64,000 nt of DNA from Lelliottia amnigena (GCA_900635465.1 LR134135.1:3038001-3102000), one strand, 5' to 3'. Shown: positions 44,808 to 57,350, numbered from the stretch's first letter. A program made the numbers and translations. The notes: generated by a model from the sequence alone, not told the origin.

Positions 44808-46223
44808 TTACTGCTGACTTTCACGCTCAGCAATAAAGTCCAGGGCTTTGTTAATGCGCGCAACGCTGCGAGTCTTACCAATGGCGTGGACCGTTACGTC
44901 CAGGCCGGGTGACTGGCCTGCACCTGTCACCGCGACGCGCAGTGGCATACCGACTTTACCCATACCGATTTCGAGCTCGTCTGCAGTTGCCTGAATCGCA
45001 TGATGAACATTCTCTGCTGACCATTCGGTAATGGCGGCCAGTTTATCGCGCACCACTTCCAGAGGCTGACGCGCAACCGGGCGCAGATGTTTTTTTGCTG
45101 CATCCGCATCAAACGCGTCGAACTCTTCATAAAAATAGCGGCAGCTTTCAGCGATTTCTTTAAGCGTCTTGCAGCGCTCACCGAGCAGTTTCACCAGATC
45201 CGCGAGCTCAGGGCCAGTGCGGGTATCAATGTTAGCCTGCTCAATATGCCATTGCAGATAGGTCGCCACGTACTCAGGCTGCATGGTGTTAATGTAATGG
45301 TGATTCAGCCACAGCAGTTTATCTGTGTTAAACGCACTGGCTGACTTACTTACCGCGCTCAGAGAGAACAGCTTGATCATCTCTTCACGACTGAAGATTT
45401 CCTGATCGCCACTGGACCACCCCAAACGCACCAGGTAGTTCAGCAACGCTTCAGGCAAATAGCCGTCATCACGGTACTGCATCACGCTCACTGCACCGTG
45501 GCGTTTAGACAGTTTCTTACCGTCGTCGCCATTGATCATAGAAACGTGCGCGTAAACCGGCACCGGCGCATTCAACGCTTTCAGGATGTTGATCTGGCGC
45601 GGGGTGTTGTTGATATGGTCTTCGCCACGGATAACGTGAGAGATCTCCATATCCCAGTCGTCAACGACGACACAGAAGTTATAGGTTGGAGAACCATCGG
45701 TGCGACGGATAATAAGATCGTCCAACTCCTGATTGCTGAATTCAATCGGGCCACGGATCTGATCGTCAAAAATAACGGAACCGTCTTGTGGGTTAGCGAA
45801 ACGTACAACGCAGGGTTCATCATCAGCGTGATGTTCGTGGCTGTGGCGGCAGCGGCCGTCGTAGCGAGGTTTATCGCCATTCGCCATTTGTTCTTCACGT
45901 AATGCATCCAGACGCTCTTTTGAGCAATAGCACTTATAGGCTGTGCCCGCGACGATCATGTCATCAATTACCGCGTTATAACGGTCAAAACGCTTGGTCT
46001 GGAAGTACGGGCCTTCATCCCACTCCAGATTCAGCCAGTTCATCCCATCCATAATGGCTTCGATGGCTTCCGGCGTGGAGCGCTCAAGATCGGTGTCTTC
46101 AATACGTAACACGAACTCACCGCCGTGGTTACGTGCAAAAAGCCAGGAATAGAGAGCAGTACGTGCTCCACCGACGTGCAAATAACCTGTCGGGCTGGGC
46201 GCGAAGCGAGTTTTGATTTTCAT
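44808..46223 (-). CDS. gltX: Glutamate--tRNA ligase GltX
   Basis: Class I aminoacyl-tRNA synthetase charging tRNA-Glu. It has 471 residues, as in E. coli. The HIGH-type motif is in [20 protein letters not shown], the KMSKS-type motif in [15 protein letters not shown] zinc-binding insert is shown by [15 protein letters not shown] and [15 protein letters not shown] near residues 98-138. Convergent with yfeD; the tRNA-Val/Lys operon is divergent on the plus strand upstream. Confidence 0.98.
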   Translation of the reverse strand: MKIKTRFAPSPTGYLHVGGARTALYSWLFARNHGGEFVLRIEDTDLERSTPEAIEAIMDGMNWLNLEWDEGPYFQTKRFDRYNAVIDDMIVAGTAYKCYCSKERLDALREEQMANGDKPRYDGRCRHSHEHHADDEPCVVRFANPQDGSVIFDDQIRGPIEFSNQELDDLIIRRTDGSPTYNFCVVVDDWDMEISHVIRGEDHINNTPRQINILKALNAPVPVYAHVSMINGDDGKKLSKRHGAVSVMQYRDDGYLPEALLNYLVRLGWSSGDQEIFSREEMIKLFSLSAVSKSASAFNTDKLLWLNHHYINTMQPEYVATYLQWHIEQANIDTRTGPELADLVKLLGERCKTLKEIAESCRYFYEEFDAFDADAAKKHLRPVARQPLEVVRDKLAAITEWSAENVHHAIQATADELEIGMGKVGMPLRVAVTGAGQSPGLDVTVHAIGKTRSVARINKALDFIAERESQQ

Positions 46224-46437
46224 GAAATGGCCTTACGTTATGAACGATGCCGACGACCGGCAAATGCTGGGAAAAAAACAATGGGCAATATTCTATCACT
46301 GTGGGGCGATTCCTCAATGATGTTGCCTGTTTGACGTGCAGGTTTGCTAATTTTGTTTAGAAATCATGCTGCATGGGTGGTTTAGCAATCCTTTTGTCTA
46401 ATTTTACGACGAACGAACGAAAACTTTAGAAAAGGCG

Positions 46438-46465
46438 TTGACTCATTTTCAACTCTCCCTATAAT
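46438..46465 (+). promoter_or_regulatory. Promoter of the tRNA-Val/Lys operon
   Basis: TTGACT (46438-46443) and a perfect TATAAT (46460-46465) with a 16-base spacer, followed by the discriminator GCGACTCC, 18 bases before the first tRNA. Confidence 0.88.
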
Positions 46466-46482
46466 GCGACTCCACACAGCGG

Positions 46483-46558
46483 GGGTGATTAGCTCAGTTG
46501 GTAGAGCACCTCCTTTACACGGAGGGGGTCGGCGGTTCGAGCCCGTCATCACCCACCA
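46483..46558 (+). tRNA. valU: tRNA-Val (anticodon UAC), copy 1
   Basis: A 76-nt cloverleaf, acceptor GGGTGAT/ATCACCC, anticodon loop TTTACAC giving UAC, encoded CCA. First of four tRNAs in one transcript, matching the E. coli valU-valX-valY-lysV operon. Confidence 0.96.
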
Positions 46559-46602
46559 TCTACTTCACGTAGACTCCGCAGTGTAGATAAGAATTTGAGA
46601 TT

Positions 46603-46678
46603 GGGCGATTAGCTCAGTTGGTAGAGCATCTCCTTTACACGGAGGGGGTCGGCGGTTCGAGCCCGTCATCGCCCACCA
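46603..46678 (+). tRNA. valX: tRNA-Val (anticodon UAC), copy 2
   Basis: Same as copy 1 except for a compensated acceptor pair (GGGCGAT/ATCGCCC in place of GGGTGAT/ATCACCC) and GCATC for GCACC after the D arm. The paired acceptor change shows the stem is maintained. Confidence 0.95.
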
Positions 46679-46714
46679 TTCTCAAAAAATTTCTTATCTG
46701 AGTAGTACCGAAAT

Positions 46715-46790
46715 GGGTGATTAGCTCAGTTGGTAGAGCACCTCCTTTACACGGAGGGGGTCGGCGGTTCGAGCCCGTCATCACCCACCA
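46715..46790 (+). tRNA. valY: tRNA-Val (anticodon UAC), copy 3
   Basis: Identical to copy 1 over all 76 bases. Only three bases separate it from tRNA-Lys. Confidence 0.96.
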
Positions 46791-46793
46791 TTC

Positions 46794-46869
46794 GGGTCGT
46801 TAGCTCAGTTGGTAGAGCAGTTGACTTTTAATCAATTGGTCGCAGGTTCGAATCCTGCACGACCCACCA
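46794..46869 (+). tRNA. lysV: tRNA-Lys (anticodon UUU)
   Basis: A 76-nt cloverleaf, acceptor GGGTCGT/ACGACCC, anticodon loop CTTTTAA giving UUU, encoded CCA. Last gene of the operon; an intrinsic terminator follows within five bases. Confidence 0.96.
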
Positions 46870-46873
46870 ATGT

Positions 46874-46900
46874 AAAAAAGCGCCCTAAAGGCGCTTTTTT
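46874..46900 (+). terminator. Terminator of the tRNA-Val/Lys operon
   Basis: AAAAAAGCGCC-CTAAA-GGCGCTTTTTT directly after tRNA-Lys. Confidence 0.93.
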
Positions 46901-46932
46901 GCTATCTACGATTTGAAAGATTCGAGCCAGCA

Positions 46933-47021
46933 GCAGGTTCGAGCCGAACGAAGTGAGGCACCGGAGCCACTGGCGACGGCCCGAAGGGTGAGCAACGTGA
47001 ATCATCCTGCACGACCTACTA
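46933..47021 (+). repeat. Split duplicate of the tRNA-Lys 3' end with a 61-base insert
   Basis: GCAGGTTCGA (46933-46942) and ATCCTGCACGACCTACTA (47004-47021) together reproduce the T arm and acceptor 3' strand of tRNA-Lys (GCAGGTTCGA-ATCCTGCACGACCCACCA), with two C-to-T changes in the final CCACCA. Sixty-one bases (46943-47003, GC-rich, starting GCCGAACGAAGTG) separate the halves exactly at the T loop. The 5' part of the tRNA is missing. It resembles an old attachment-site or recombination scar bearing a second insertion. The rest of 46901-47220 shows no gene other than the leader of the next one. Confidence 0.75.
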
Positions 47022-47220
47022 ATGCAAAACGCTTAACGTTACTTGCGTATCAACACGAACTGCCTGAAATTAAGTCGTCCGCTCAATATACTTTTCATCA
47101 TAAGCCCCCTGCCCCTGCACATTTCGACTTTACTGCATTCTGACCTGCTAAATCTGGCAGGTACACTCAAGCTATTGTTACAAATGCCGATATTCTTGTT
47201 TTATGGCGAGAGGAAATAAC

Positions 47221-47568
47221 ATGACAACTATCCAGGCATCTACCCCTTCACTTCAGACGAGCAGCAGCGGTAGCAGTGGCAGTAGCTCAACGAGCAATGA
47301 CATCTCATCACAGATCAGCCGCCTTATGACGAAGATCACCAAGCTGACCCAACAGCTTAAAGATGTCACAAGCGGGAGTGGCAGCGTCGAAGAAAAGAAA
47401 AAGCAGGCTGAGCTCATTCAGGAGCAGCTCAAAATGCTACAGGCCCAACTGGCACAGTTACAGCGCCAGCAAGCCGAAGAAAGCCAACAAAAACAAGCGC
47501 AACAACAGGGCAAAGCCGAAGGTGTGAATTCACCGACGGACAGTCATCAGATCGATATCTACATCTAA
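47221..47568 (+). CDS. FlxA-like coiled-coil protein
   Basis: A 115-residue cytosolic protein resembling the FlxA family, which in E. coli is controlled by the flagellar sigma factor FliA but has no known function. GAGAGGA precedes the ATG at 47221. A Ser/Gly-rich N-terminus ([15 protein letters not shown]) leads into a long Gln/Lys/Leu coiled coil (about residues 27-95, [18 protein letters not shown]) and a conserved-type C-terminal DIYI. It replaces the xapABR genes found here in E. coli and its stop overlaps that of yfeR by three bases. Confidence 0.8.
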   Translation: MTTIQASTPSLQTSSSGSSGSSSTSNDISSQISRLMTKITKLTQQLKDVTSGSGSVEEKKKQAELIQEQLKMLQAQLAQLQRQQAEESQQKQAQQQGKAEGVNSPTDSHQIDIYI

Positions 47569-48500
47569 TCGTCAGTTGCGTTAAACAGCGGATCGCGTAT
47601 GCGGGCCTCCATTAATTGCTGTGCCTGCATACGAACGACTTCCCATAATGCGTGAGCCGCCCCCGAAAGTGAGCGGTTTTTGCGCCGCGCCAGCATCAAC
47701 TTGCGTTCGATACACGGCGTAAAACGCTTTACAACCAGCCGACTTCCCTGAGGCAGCGGCAGTGCAAGCGCAGGTAACACACTGATACCAATCCCCGCCT
47801 CAACCATCGGGAATAGCGTCGCAGGATGACCAATTTCCTGCACGATTATCGCCTTAACGTTTTGCTCGGCCAGCGCCATGTCAATCAGCGGGCGGCTTCC
47901 GGACGCATAATCCTGCAGCACCAGATTCGCCCCCTGGAGTGCCTGCCATGTGACCTCTGGCAAGGCCGCCAGCGGGTCATCGTCACGACATAACAACAAG
48001 AAAGGCTCAGAGAGCACCATCTCGCACTCAAGATCCGTGACCGGACCGGGGTCGATAACAATCCCAAAATCGACATCCCCCTGACGAATGCTCTCCAGCA
48101 CCCATTGCTGTGGCCGGTCATGCAGCACAAAATTGATATCGGGATAACACTGATTACTTTCAGCAATACACTGCGGAATGAGATGCGCTGAAATCGTCTG
48201 GCTTGCTGCCACGCGCACCGTTCCGGAAAGCTGCTGTCCGACTCGGCCCACATCACGCAGAGTGCTATTAAGTTCATCCAACAGTCTTTCAAGGCGTAAA
48301 GCCAGCTGCTGCCCCGCTTCAGTGAGCACCACTTCACGCGTGGTTCGATCCAGAAGACGCACGCCGGTCTGTAGCTCCAGCTCTTTCACGCTGTGGCTCA
48401 CCGCCGACTGGCTCAGGCCAATTATCTCACCGGCGCGGCTAAAACTTTTGGCCTGCGCGACGGTGACAAAAACACGAAGCTGACGTAGAGAATAATTCAT
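47565..48500 (-). CDS. yfeR: LysR-type transcriptional regulator YfeR
   Basis: LysR family regulator of 311 residues. The N-terminal winged helix-turn-helix is clear (residues 1-60, [20 protein letters not shown]), followed by a LysR substrate-binding domain (about 90-290, [19 protein letters not shown]). In Salmonella YfeR is linked to osmolarity and represses the divergent yfeH. Here yfeH is also divergent, 89 bases away. Confidence 0.94.
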   Translation of the reverse strand: MNYSLRQLRVFVTVAQAKSFSRAGEIIGLSQSAVSHSVKELELQTGVRLLDRTTREVVLTEAGQQLALRLERLLDELNSTLRDVGRVGQQLSGTVRVAASQTISAHLIPQCIAESNQCYPDINFVLHDRPQQWVLESIRQGDVDFGIVIDPGPVTDLECEMVLSEPFLLLCRDDDPLAALPEVTWQALQGANLVLQDYASGSRPLIDMALAEQNVKAIIVQEIGHPATLFPMVEAGIGISVLPALALPLPQGSRLVVKRFTPCIERKLMLARRKNRSLSGAAHALWEVVRMQAQQLMEARIRDPLFNATDD

Positions 48501-48589
48501 ATTTTTAATTCATGAATGGATGCAATAAATCGATTTTATTTCTCAAACAGAACAAAGCACAATAGCGAAATCTGTTTTCAGGAGCGTTT

Positions 48590-49585
48590 ATGAAACTCTT
48601 TCGCATTCTCGATCCCTTTACTCTCACCCTCATTGCCGTCGTGCTGCTGGCCTCATTTTTCCCGGCCCGCGGCAGCTTCGTTCCTTTCGTTGAAGGTTTA
48701 ACGACTGCAGCCATTGCCCTGCTGTTCTTCATGCACGGTGCAAAACTCTCCCGTGAAGCCATCATTGCAGGCGGCAGTCACTGGCGACTGCATCTGTGGG
48801 TGATGTGCAGTACGTTCGTGATATTCCCGATCCTCGGCGTACTGTTCGCGTGGTGGGCACCGGTCAATGTCGATCCCGCGCTTTATACCGGCTTCCTCTA
48901 TCTGTGCATTTTGCCCGCGACGGTGCAGTCAGCCATTGCCTTTACGTCTCTGGCCGGAGGCAACGTGGCGGCGGCAGTCTGTTCGGCGTCAGCCTCAAGT
49001 CTGTTAGGGATTTTTGTTTCGCCGCTGCTGGTCGGGCTATTGATGAACATGCATGGTGCGGAAGGCAATCTGGAACAGGTGGGCAAAATCTGCCTGCAGT
49101 TGCTGCTGCCATTTGTGCTGGGCCATCTTTCTCGCCCATGGATTGGCGACTTTGTGGCGAGAAATAAAAAGTGGATTGGCAAAACTGATCAGACGTCGAT
49201 TTTGCTGGTGGTCTATTCCGCGTTTGGTGAAGCCGTCGTAAACGGTATCTGGCACAAAGTCGGCATCGGTTCGTTGCTGTTTATTGCGCTGGTGAGCTGT
49301 GTGCTGCTGGCGATAATTATTGCGGTGAACATGTTTGCCGCGCGTCGATTCGGGTTTAATAAAGCCGATGAAATCACCATCGTCTTCTGCGGGTCAAAAA
49401 AGAGTCTGGCGAATGGCATACCGATGGCGAATATTCTTTTCCCGACGTCGGTCATTGGGATGATGGTGCTGCCGCTGATGATCTTCCACCAGATCCAGCT
49501 GATGGTGTGCGCAGTGATGGCACGACGCTACAAACGTCAAACCGAAAAGCTGGCGCAGGAAGAGACCCACGCCGCAAAAGCTTAA
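48590..49585 (+). CDS. yfeH: Bile acid:sodium symporter family protein YfeH
   Basis: Polytopic inner-membrane protein of the SBF-like/BASS family, 331 residues with about ten predicted helices. Family segments include ALLFFMHGAKLSREAIIAGG and FCGSKKSLANGIPMANILFP, the latter typical of the second sodium-binding region. Substrate unknown. It is divergent from and probably regulated by yfeR. The last codons overlap the stop of the convergent ypeB by four bases. Confidence 0.94.
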   Translation: MKLFRILDPFTLTLIAVVLLASFFPARGSFVPFVEGLTTAAIALLFFMHGAKLSREAIIAGGSHWRLHLWVMCSTFVIFPILGVLFAWWAPVNVDPALYTGFLYLCILPATVQSAIAFTSLAGGNVAAAVCSASASSLLGIFVSPLLVGLLMNMHGAEGNLEQVGKICLQLLLPFVLGHLSRPWIGDFVARNKKWIGKTDQTSILLVVYSAFGEAVVNGIWHKVGIGSLLFIALVSCVLLAIIIAVNMFAARRFGFNKADEITIVFCGSKKSLANGIPMANILFPTSVIGMMVLPLMIFHQIQLMVCAVMARRYKRQTEKLAQEETHAAKA

Positions 49586-49797
49586 GGCCGTTTGAGGGGC
49601 TGAACCAGATGGCTCAGCCCTTCTGATTTAATGAGCAGCGTGATAGCCATCAGTTCACCCAGTCGGCCGGCAGGAAATTCATCCTTTCGCGCGAACCACA
49701 GAAAATACTCTTCTGGAACATCAATCAGCCGACGGCCTTTGTATTTCCCAAAAGGCATTTCGGTATTGGCGATCTCGATGAGCTGTTCTTTCTCCAC
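49582..49797 (-). CDS. ypeB: DUF3820 family protein YpeB
   Basis: Small conserved cytosolic protein, 71 residues (72 in E. coli), unknown function. The core MPFGKYKGRRLIDVPEEYFL is the DUF3820 hallmark and also occurs as an accessory segment in some exonuclease proteins. The start is GTG at 49797, one base after the ligA stop (TAACGTG), so it is very likely coupled to ligA, hinting at a nucleic-acid role. Confidence 0.92.
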   Translation of the reverse strand: MEKEQLIEIANTEMPFGKYKGRRLIDVPEEYFLWFARKDEFPAGRLGELMAITLLIKSEGLSHLVQPLKRP

Positions 49798-49798
49798 G

Positions 49799-51827
<2,029 letters not shown>

Positions 51828-51835
51828 TCAATGAG

Positions 51836-51859
51836 AAAAACCCCCGACATGCGGGGGTT
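51836..51859 (-). terminator. Terminator between zipA and ligA
   Basis: On the minus strand GAACCCCCGCATGTCGGGGG followed by TTTTTCTC, just upstream of the ligA start and downstream of zipA. Confidence 0.88.
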
Positions 51860-51885
51860 CTGGAGGAGGGGAAGACACGCAGGTA

Positions 51886-52839
51886 TTACGCGTTGGCTTC
51901 CTTAACTTCGCGGATGCGATCCTGATATTCGCGCAGTTTCTGCGGCGTCATCATACGACGTTGATCGTCGAGTACCATACCGCCGACTTCATCAGCGATA
52001 TGCTGAGCGGATTGCAGCATCAGCTTAAAGTTTTGCAGTTCATCGCCGTAAGACGGGACCTGCATAAAGATGGTGATACCCGGCGTGAGGAAATCACCGG
52101 TCATTTCCGGATCAAACGTCCCTGGGTTCACCATATTGGCCAGGCTAAACAGCGCAGGACCACTGCCATCTGGGCTTAAATGACGATGGAAAATGTTCAT
52201 ATCGCCAAATTTAAAGCCAGCCTGCTGAATACTGTTAAGCAGTAACTCACCATTAAGCTGGGTGCCATGGTGAGCCGCCACGTTCATGATGATGACCGTT
52301 TCTTTACGCTGCGGTTTTTCAACCACTGGCGCTTCTTCTACAACCGGTTCTGGCTCAACAGGCGGTGCAGGCTGTGTTTGCACAGGCTGAGGTTCCGGCT
52401 GCGGCTGCTGAACAGGTTGCACAGGCTGATGCTGCGGAACCGGCTGTGGCTGCGCGACAGGCTGTTGATGCACAGGCTGCGGTTGTGGCTGGCGGACCGG
52501 CTCTTCCACAGGCTGAGGAGCCTGTGGACGCGGCTGTGCAGAAGCATACGGCGGCTGATACTGATGCTGCGGAGACTGACGAGGCGCTTCTTGCTCCCCA
52601 TGGCCTACGCCGGGCGCCGTATTGACCCGATGGACGCGCACTTCACCCACGCCCTCGTCGTCGTTATCTTCGATGTCGTCATCACCGTCATCATTACGAT
52701 GAGACTTCATGCGCTTCAGTGGGCGATCGCGAAACATAGACGAACGTTCTTTACGGCTGGTCCAAAAACCATGTACCAGTAAAGCAAGTATGGCGATCGC
52801 GCCAACAATGATTAATATCAGACGCAAATCCTGCATCAT
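51886..52839 (-). CDS. zipA: Cell division protein ZipA
   Basis: Essential inner-membrane anchor of the FtsZ ring. The ATG at 52839 ([20 protein letters not shown]) gives 317 residues (328 in E. coli). The N-terminal transmembrane helix is about residues 6-27, then a basic/acidic patch ([18 protein letters not shown]), a Pro/Gln-rich flexible linker (about 90-180) and the C-terminal FtsZ-binding domain ([20 protein letters not shown] onward). The difference in length lies in the low-complexity linker. Divergent from cysZ. Confidence 0.96.
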   Translation of the reverse strand: MMQDLRLILIIVGAIAILALLVHGFWTSRKERSSMFRDRPLKRMKSHRNDDGDDDIEDNDDEGVGEVRVHRVNTAPGVGHGEQEAPRQSPQHQYQPPYASAQPRPQAPQPVEEPVRQPQPQPVHQQPVAQPQPVPQHQPVQPVQQPQPEPQPVQTQPAPPVEPEPVVEEAPVVEKPQRKETVIIMNVAAHHGTQLNGELLLNSIQQAGFKFGDMNIFHRHLSPDGSGPALFSLANMVNPGTFDPEMTGDFLTPGITIFMQVPSYGDELQNFKLMLQSAQHIADEVGGMVLDDQRRMMTPQKLREYQDRIREVKEANA

Positions 52840-53069
52840 TATATTCTCTGTTGTTCTAACACCTTGCCACCACGGCAAACATTTACTCACTAAGAGTATT
52901 TGCCGATTACGTCAAGTGCAAGTGTGTGCGGAGCATTCACAGCATAAAGATGGATGAAATCGTGCTTTTTGCTGTTTTTTCGAACATTTCCGAACTGGTC
53001 ATTGATCCATAACTCGATAATATAGGTGAGCAATTCCACTGGTTGTGAAAAAAGGAGTACAGCCTGGTT

Positions 53070-53831
53070 ATGGTTTCAACCTTAAATTCAGCCCCGCGCA
53101 GCGGCATTGGGTATTTTTCACAGGGATGGAAACTGGTCTCCCTGCCAGGCATCCGACGCTTTGTGATCATGCCTTTACTGATCAATATTTTACTGATGGG
53201 CGCCGCATTCTGGTGGCTGTTTACCCAACTCGAAAGTTGGGTGCCCTCCATCATGAGCCACGTTCCAGACTGGCTGCAGTGGCTTAGCTATCTGTTATGG
53301 CCGATTGTGGTCATTTCGGTCCTGTTGGTTTTTGGCTATTTCTTCTCGACGATAGCCAACTGGATAGCTGCCCCGTTTAATGGGCTGCTGGCTGAACAAC
53401 TGGAAGCCCGGCTGACAGGCGCTACGCCGCCCGATACCGGCGTGTTCGGCATCATGAAAGATGTGCCGCGCATCATGAAGCGTGAATGGCAGAAATTTGC
53501 CTGGTATTTGCCGCGTGCCATTATGCTGCTCATTCTCTATTTTATTCCCGGCATCGGCCAGACTGTGGCTCCCGTTCTGTGGTTCCTGTTCAGTGCGTGG
53601 ATGCTGGCCATACAATATTGCGACTATCCGTTCGACAATCACAAAGTGCCGTTCAAGACGATGCGCACCGCCCTTCGCAGTCAAAAAGTGATCAACATGC
53701 AGTTTGGCGCACTCACCAGCCTGTTCACCATGATTCCGGTGCTGAATTTGTTCATCATGCCTGTTGCCGTTTGCGGTGCGACAGCCATGTGGGTGGACTG
53801 TTATCGCGATAAACATGCGTTATGGAAATAG
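53070..53831 (+). CDS. cysZ: Sulfate transporter CysZ
   Basis: Inner-membrane high-affinity sulfate uptake protein, 253 residues, as in E. coli. Hydrophobic helices near residues 30-50 ([20 protein letters not shown]) and 70-90 are followed by the conserved SWKRE-like amphipathic section ([20 protein letters not shown]) and paired helices to the C-terminus. It supplies sulfate for the cysteine pathway and stands upstream of cysK on the same strand. Confidence 0.96.
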   Translation: MVSTLNSAPRSGIGYFSQGWKLVSLPGIRRFVIMPLLINILLMGAAFWWLFTQLESWVPSIMSHVPDWLQWLSYLLWPIVVISVLLVFGYFFSTIANWIAAPFNGLLAEQLEARLTGATPPDTGVFGIMKDVPRIMKREWQKFAWYLPRAIMLLILYFIPGIGQTVAPVLWFLFSAWMLAIQYCDYPFDNHKVPFKTMRTALRSQKVINMQFGALTSLFTMIPVLNLFIMPVAVCGATAMWVDCYRDKHALWK

Positions 53832-53993
53832 TGCAAACCTGTGTAAACCGGAGTGGCTTATGCCGCGCCTTATTCCATACTTGAACGCATTATTTCTCAA
53901 CAGCATATAGATATGCGATTTCCTTACTTCCCCATACCTTCTCAACAGGTATGCTGGAGCGGTATCCCAATTTCATACAGTTAAGGACAGGCC

Positions 53994-54965
53994 ATGAGTA
54001 AGATTTACGAAGACAACTCGTTGACGATCGGTCATACGCCCTTGGTTCGACTGAACCGTATCGGTAATGGACGCATTCTGGTGAAGGTCGAATCACGTAA
54101 CCCGAGCTTCAGCGTGAAGTGCCGCATCGGTGCAAATATGATTTGGGATGCCGAAAAACGCGGCGTTCTGAAGCCTGGTATTGAACTGGTTGAACCTACC
54201 AGTGGCAACACCGGTATTGCCCTCGCTTACGTTGCTGCAGCGCGAGGTTATAAACTCACGCTGACCATGCCAGAAACCATGAGCATTGAGCGTCGCAAAC
54301 TGCTGAAAGCGCTGGGAGCTAATTTGGTTCTAACCGAAGGCGCGAAAGGCATGAAAGGTGCCATTCAGAAAGCAGAAGAAATCGTTGCAGGCGATCCGGC
54401 TAAATATCTGCTGCTCCAGCAGTTTAGCAACCCAGCAAACCCGGAAATTCACGAGAAAACAACCGGTCCTGAAATTTGGGAAGATACGGACGGTCAGGTT
54501 GACGTATTTATTTCCGGTGTGGGTACCGGGGGTACTTTGACCGGCGTTAGCCGTTATATTAAAGGCACGAAAGGCAAAAAAGATCTGATTACCGTTGCGG
54601 TTGAACCAACGGATTCTCCGGTTATTGCCCAGGCACTGGCAGGTGAAGAGCTGAAACCGGGCCCGCATAAAATTCAGGGTATCGGCGCAGGCTTTATTCC
54701 AGGTAACCTGGATCTGAAGCTGATTGATAAAGTCGTTGCCATTACTAACGAAGAAGCCATCTCTACGGCGCGTCGTCTGATGGATGAGGAAGGTATTCTT
54801 GCGGGCATCTCTTCCGGCGCGGCAGTGGCTGCTGCGTTGAAACTCCAGGAAGATGAAACCTTTACCAATAAGAATATAGTGGTTATCCTCCCCTCTTCGG
54901 GTGAGCGTTATTTAAGCACTGCACTGTTTGCCGATCTCTTTACCGAAAAAGAGCTGCAACAGTAA
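53994..54965 (+). CDS. cysK: Cysteine synthase A CysK
   Basis: PLP enzyme that makes cysteine from O-acetylserine and sulfide; binds CysE in the cysteine synthase complex. It has 323 residues, as in E. coli. The PLP lysine is K42 ([14 protein letters not shown]), the substrate loop is [13 protein letters not shown], and the phosphate-binding GTGGT is in [19 protein letters not shown]. The 160-base gap after cysZ is where CysB activates in E. coli. Confidence 0.97.
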   Translation: MSKIYEDNSLTIGHTPLVRLNRIGNGRILVKVESRNPSFSVKCRIGANMIWDAEKRGVLKPGIELVEPTSGNTGIALAYVAAARGYKLTLTMPETMSIERRKLLKALGANLVLTEGAKGMKGAIQKAEEIVAGDPAKYLLLQQFSNPANPEIHEKTTGPEIWEDTDGQVDVFISGVGTGGTLTGVSRYIKGTKGKKDLITVAVEPTDSPVIAQALAGEELKPGPHKIQGIGAGFIPGNLDLKLIDKVVAITNEEAISTARRLMDEEGILAGISSGAAVAAALKLQEDETFTNKNIVVILPSSGERYLSTALFADLFTEKELQQ

Positions 54966-54987
54966 TGCCAGCATGTTAAAAACGCGT

Positions 54988-55015
54988 AAAAAAGCACCCT
55001 AATGGGTGCTTTTTT
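54988..55015 (+). terminator. Terminator downstream of cysK
   Basis: AAAAAAGCACCC-TAAT-GGGTGCTTTTTT, 22 bases past the cysK stop. Confidence 0.93.
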
Positions 55016-55147
55016 GTGGTCCACTTCAAACTTTTACCCCTCCTGGCATTGATTCACCCCGTCGGGTCTGGTATTTAACCTGACAATTATTTTGAAGCGC
55101 GAAATTAATCAATGTGAGAAATCGACTTGCTGAATCGATTTTATGAT

Positions 55148-55177
55148 TTGGTTCAAGTCTTGCTTTGACTGCATAAT
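55148..55177 (+). promoter_or_regulatory. Main promoter of ptsHI-crr
   Basis: TTGGTT (55148-55153) and CATAAT (55172-55177) with an 18-base spacer, in a segment closely resembling the E. coli ptsH P1 region (TTATGATTTGGTTCAA and CATAATGTTTAATGACG). The region 54966-55282 is otherwise non-coding and contains the long leader of ptsH. Confidence 0.65.
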
Positions 55178-55282
55178 GTTTAATGACGAGCGAAACGTCA
55201 GCGCTAACAAGACAGGCTAAAGTTAAGCCGCCAGGCTAGACTTTAGTTCCACAACACTAAACCTATAAGTTGGGGAAATACA

Positions 55283-55540
55283 ATGTTCCAGCAAGAAGTT
55301 ACCATTACTGCTCCAAACGGTCTGCATACCCGCCCTGCTGCTCAGTTTGTTAAAGAAGCTAAAGGCTTCACTTCTGAGATCACTGTGACCTCCAACGGCA
55401 AAAGCGCTAGCGCCAAAAGCCTGTTCAAACTGCAGACTCTGGGCCTGACTCAGGGCACCGTAGTGGCTATTTCTGCAGAGGGTGAAGACGAGCAGAAAGC
55501 AGTTGAGCATCTGGTAAAACTGATGGCTGAGCTCGAGTAA
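55283..55540 (+). CDS. ptsH: Phosphocarrier protein HPr (PtsH)
   Basis: General phosphotransferase protein that carries phosphate from EI to sugar-specific EIIA proteins. It has 85 residues. The phosphorylated His is H15 ([17 protein letters not shown]) and the regulatory serine is S46 ([15 protein letters not shown]). First gene of ptsH-ptsI-crr; GGGGAAATACA precedes the ATG. Confidence 0.98.
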   Translation: MFQQEVTITAPNGLHTRPAAQFVKEAKGFTSEITVTSNGKSASAKSLFKLQTLGLTQGTVVAISAEGEDEQKAVEHLVKLMAELE

Positions 55541-55583
55541 GTTCCGGGTTCTTTTTAATATCAGTCACAAGTAAGGTAGGGTT

Positions 55584-57311
55584 ATGATTTCAGGCATTTT
55601 AGCATCCCCGGGTATCGCTTTCGGCAAAGCACTTCTGCTGAAAGAAGACGAGATCGTCATCGACCGGAAAAAAATTTCTGCCGACAAGGTTGATCAGGAA
55701 GTTGAACGTTTTCTGAGCGGTCGTGCAAAGGCATCTGCGCAGCTGGAAGCGATCAAAACTAAAGCTGGTGAAACTTTCGGTGAAGAAAAAGAAGCCATCT
55801 TCGAAGGGCACATCATGCTGCTCGAAGATGAGGAGCTTGAGCAGGAAATCATAGCCCTGATTAAAGATAAAGGCATGACGGCCGACGCGGCTGCGCATGA
55901 AATTATCGAAGGTCAGGCAACTGCCCTTGAAGAACTGGATGATGAATACCTGAAAGAACGTGCGGCTGACGTACGTGACATCGGTAAGCGCCTGCTACGC
56001 AACATTTTAGGCCTGGCCATCATCGATCTCAGCTCAATTCAGGATGAAGTTATCCTGGTCGCCGCTGACCTGACGCCGTCTGAAACCGCACAGCTGAACC
56101 TGAACAAGGTGCTGGGTTTCATCACTGACGCCGGTGGCCGCACCTCCCACACCTCTATCATGGCGCGTTCTCTTGAACTGCCCGCGATCGTGGGCACAGG
56201 TAGCGTTACTTCTCAGGTTAAAAACGACGATTATCTGATTCTGGATGCCGTAAACAATGTGGTTTACGTCAACCCAACCAACGAAGAAATCGAGAAACTG
56301 CGCGCCGTTCAGGAGCAGGTTGCTTCCGAGAAAACCGAACTCGCTAAACTGAAAGATCTGCCTGCTATCACGCTGGATGGTCATCAGGTAGAAGTGTGCG
56401 CAAACATCGGTACCGTACGTGACGTAGACGGCGCTGAGCGCAACGGCGCGGAAGGTGTCGGTCTGTACCGTACTGAATTCCTGTTCATGGACCGTGACGC
56501 CCTGCCAACTGAAGAAGAGCAGTTCGCAGCCTATAAAGCGGTTGCTGAAGCTTGCGGCTCTCAGGCCGTTATCGTGCGTACCATGGACATCGGCGGCGAC
56601 AAAGAACTGCCGTACATGAACTTCCCGAAAGAAGAGAACCCGTTCCTGGGCTGGCGTGCAGTACGTATCGCTATGGACCGTAAAGAGATCCTGCGCGATC
56701 AGGTTCGTGCGATTCTGCGTGCATCGTCCTTCGGTAAACTGCGCATTATGTTCCCGATGATCATCTCTGTTGAAGAAGTGCGTGCACTGAAGAAAGAGAT
56801 CGAAATCTACAAACAGGAACTGCGTGACGAAGGCAAAGCCTTTGATGAGACAATCGAAGTCGGCGTGATGGTAGAAACACCTGCTGCCGCCGTTATTGCT
56901 CGTCATTTAGCCAAAGAAGTTGATTTCTTTAGTATCGGCACCAATGATTTAACGCAGTACACCCTGGCAGTTGACCGTGGTAATGATATGATTTCACATC
57001 TCTACCAGCCAATGTCACCATCCGTACTCAACCTGATCAAGCAAGTTATTGATGCTTCTCATGCTGAAGGCAAATGGACTGGCATGTGTGGTGAGCTTGC
57101 AGGCGACGAACGTGCTACACTTCTGTTGCTGGGTATGGGTCTGGACGAGTTCTCTATGAGCGCCATTTCCATCCCGCGCATTAAGAAGATTATCCGTAAC
57201 ACGAACTTCGAAGATGCGAAGGTGTTAGCAGAGCAGGCTCTTGCTCAACCGACAACGGACGAGTTAATGACGCTGGTTAACAAGTTCATTGAAGAAAAAA
57301 CAATCTGCTAA
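55584..57311 (+). CDS. ptsI: PTS enzyme I (PtsI)
   Basis: PEP-protein phosphotransferase that starts the PTS phosphate relay. It has 575 residues, as in E. coli. The HPr-binding domain is about residues 20-145, the active-site His is in [20 protein letters not shown] near 189, and the PEP-binding TIM barrel carries the catalytic Cys in [20 protein letters not shown] near 502. It lies 43 bases after ptsH. Confidence 0.98.
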   Translation: MISGILASPGIAFGKALLLKEDEIVIDRKKISADKVDQEVERFLSGRAKASAQLEAIKTKAGETFGEEKEAIFEGHIMLLEDEELEQEIIALIKDKGMTADAAAHEIIEGQATALEELDDEYLKERAADVRDIGKRLLRNILGLAIIDLSSIQDEVILVAADLTPSETAQLNLNKVLGFITDAGGRTSHTSIMARSLELPAIVGTGSVTSQVKNDDYLILDAVNNVVYVNPTNEEIEKLRAVQEQVASEKTELAKLKDLPAITLDGHQVEVCANIGTVRDVDGAERNGAEGVGLYRTEFLFMDRDALPTEEEQFAAYKAVAEACGSQAVIVRTMDIGGDKELPYMNFPKEENPFLGWRAVRIAMDRKEILRDQVRAILRASSFGKLRIMFPMIISVEEVRALKKEIEIYKQELRDEGKAFDETIEVGVMVETPAAAVIARHLAKEVDFFSIGTNDLTQYTLAVDRGNDMISHLYQPMSPSVLNLIKQVIDASHAEGKWTGMCGELAGDERATLLLLGMGLDEFSMSAISIPRIKKIIRNTNFEDAKVLAEQALAQPTTDELMTLVNKFIEEKTIC

Positions 57312-57350
57312 TCCACGAGATGCGGCCCAATTACTGCTTAGGAGAAGATC

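Noticed and set aside
52267..52782. Arg/Leu-rich plus-strand frame opposite zipA
   Set aside because: It mirrors the Pro/Gln-rich linker of ZipA; the low-complexity sequence explains it.
56034..56906. A 290-codon minus-strand frame opposite ptsI
   Set aside because: Antisense shadow of a highly expressed, codon-biased gene; Phe/His/Asn-rich, with no start signal.
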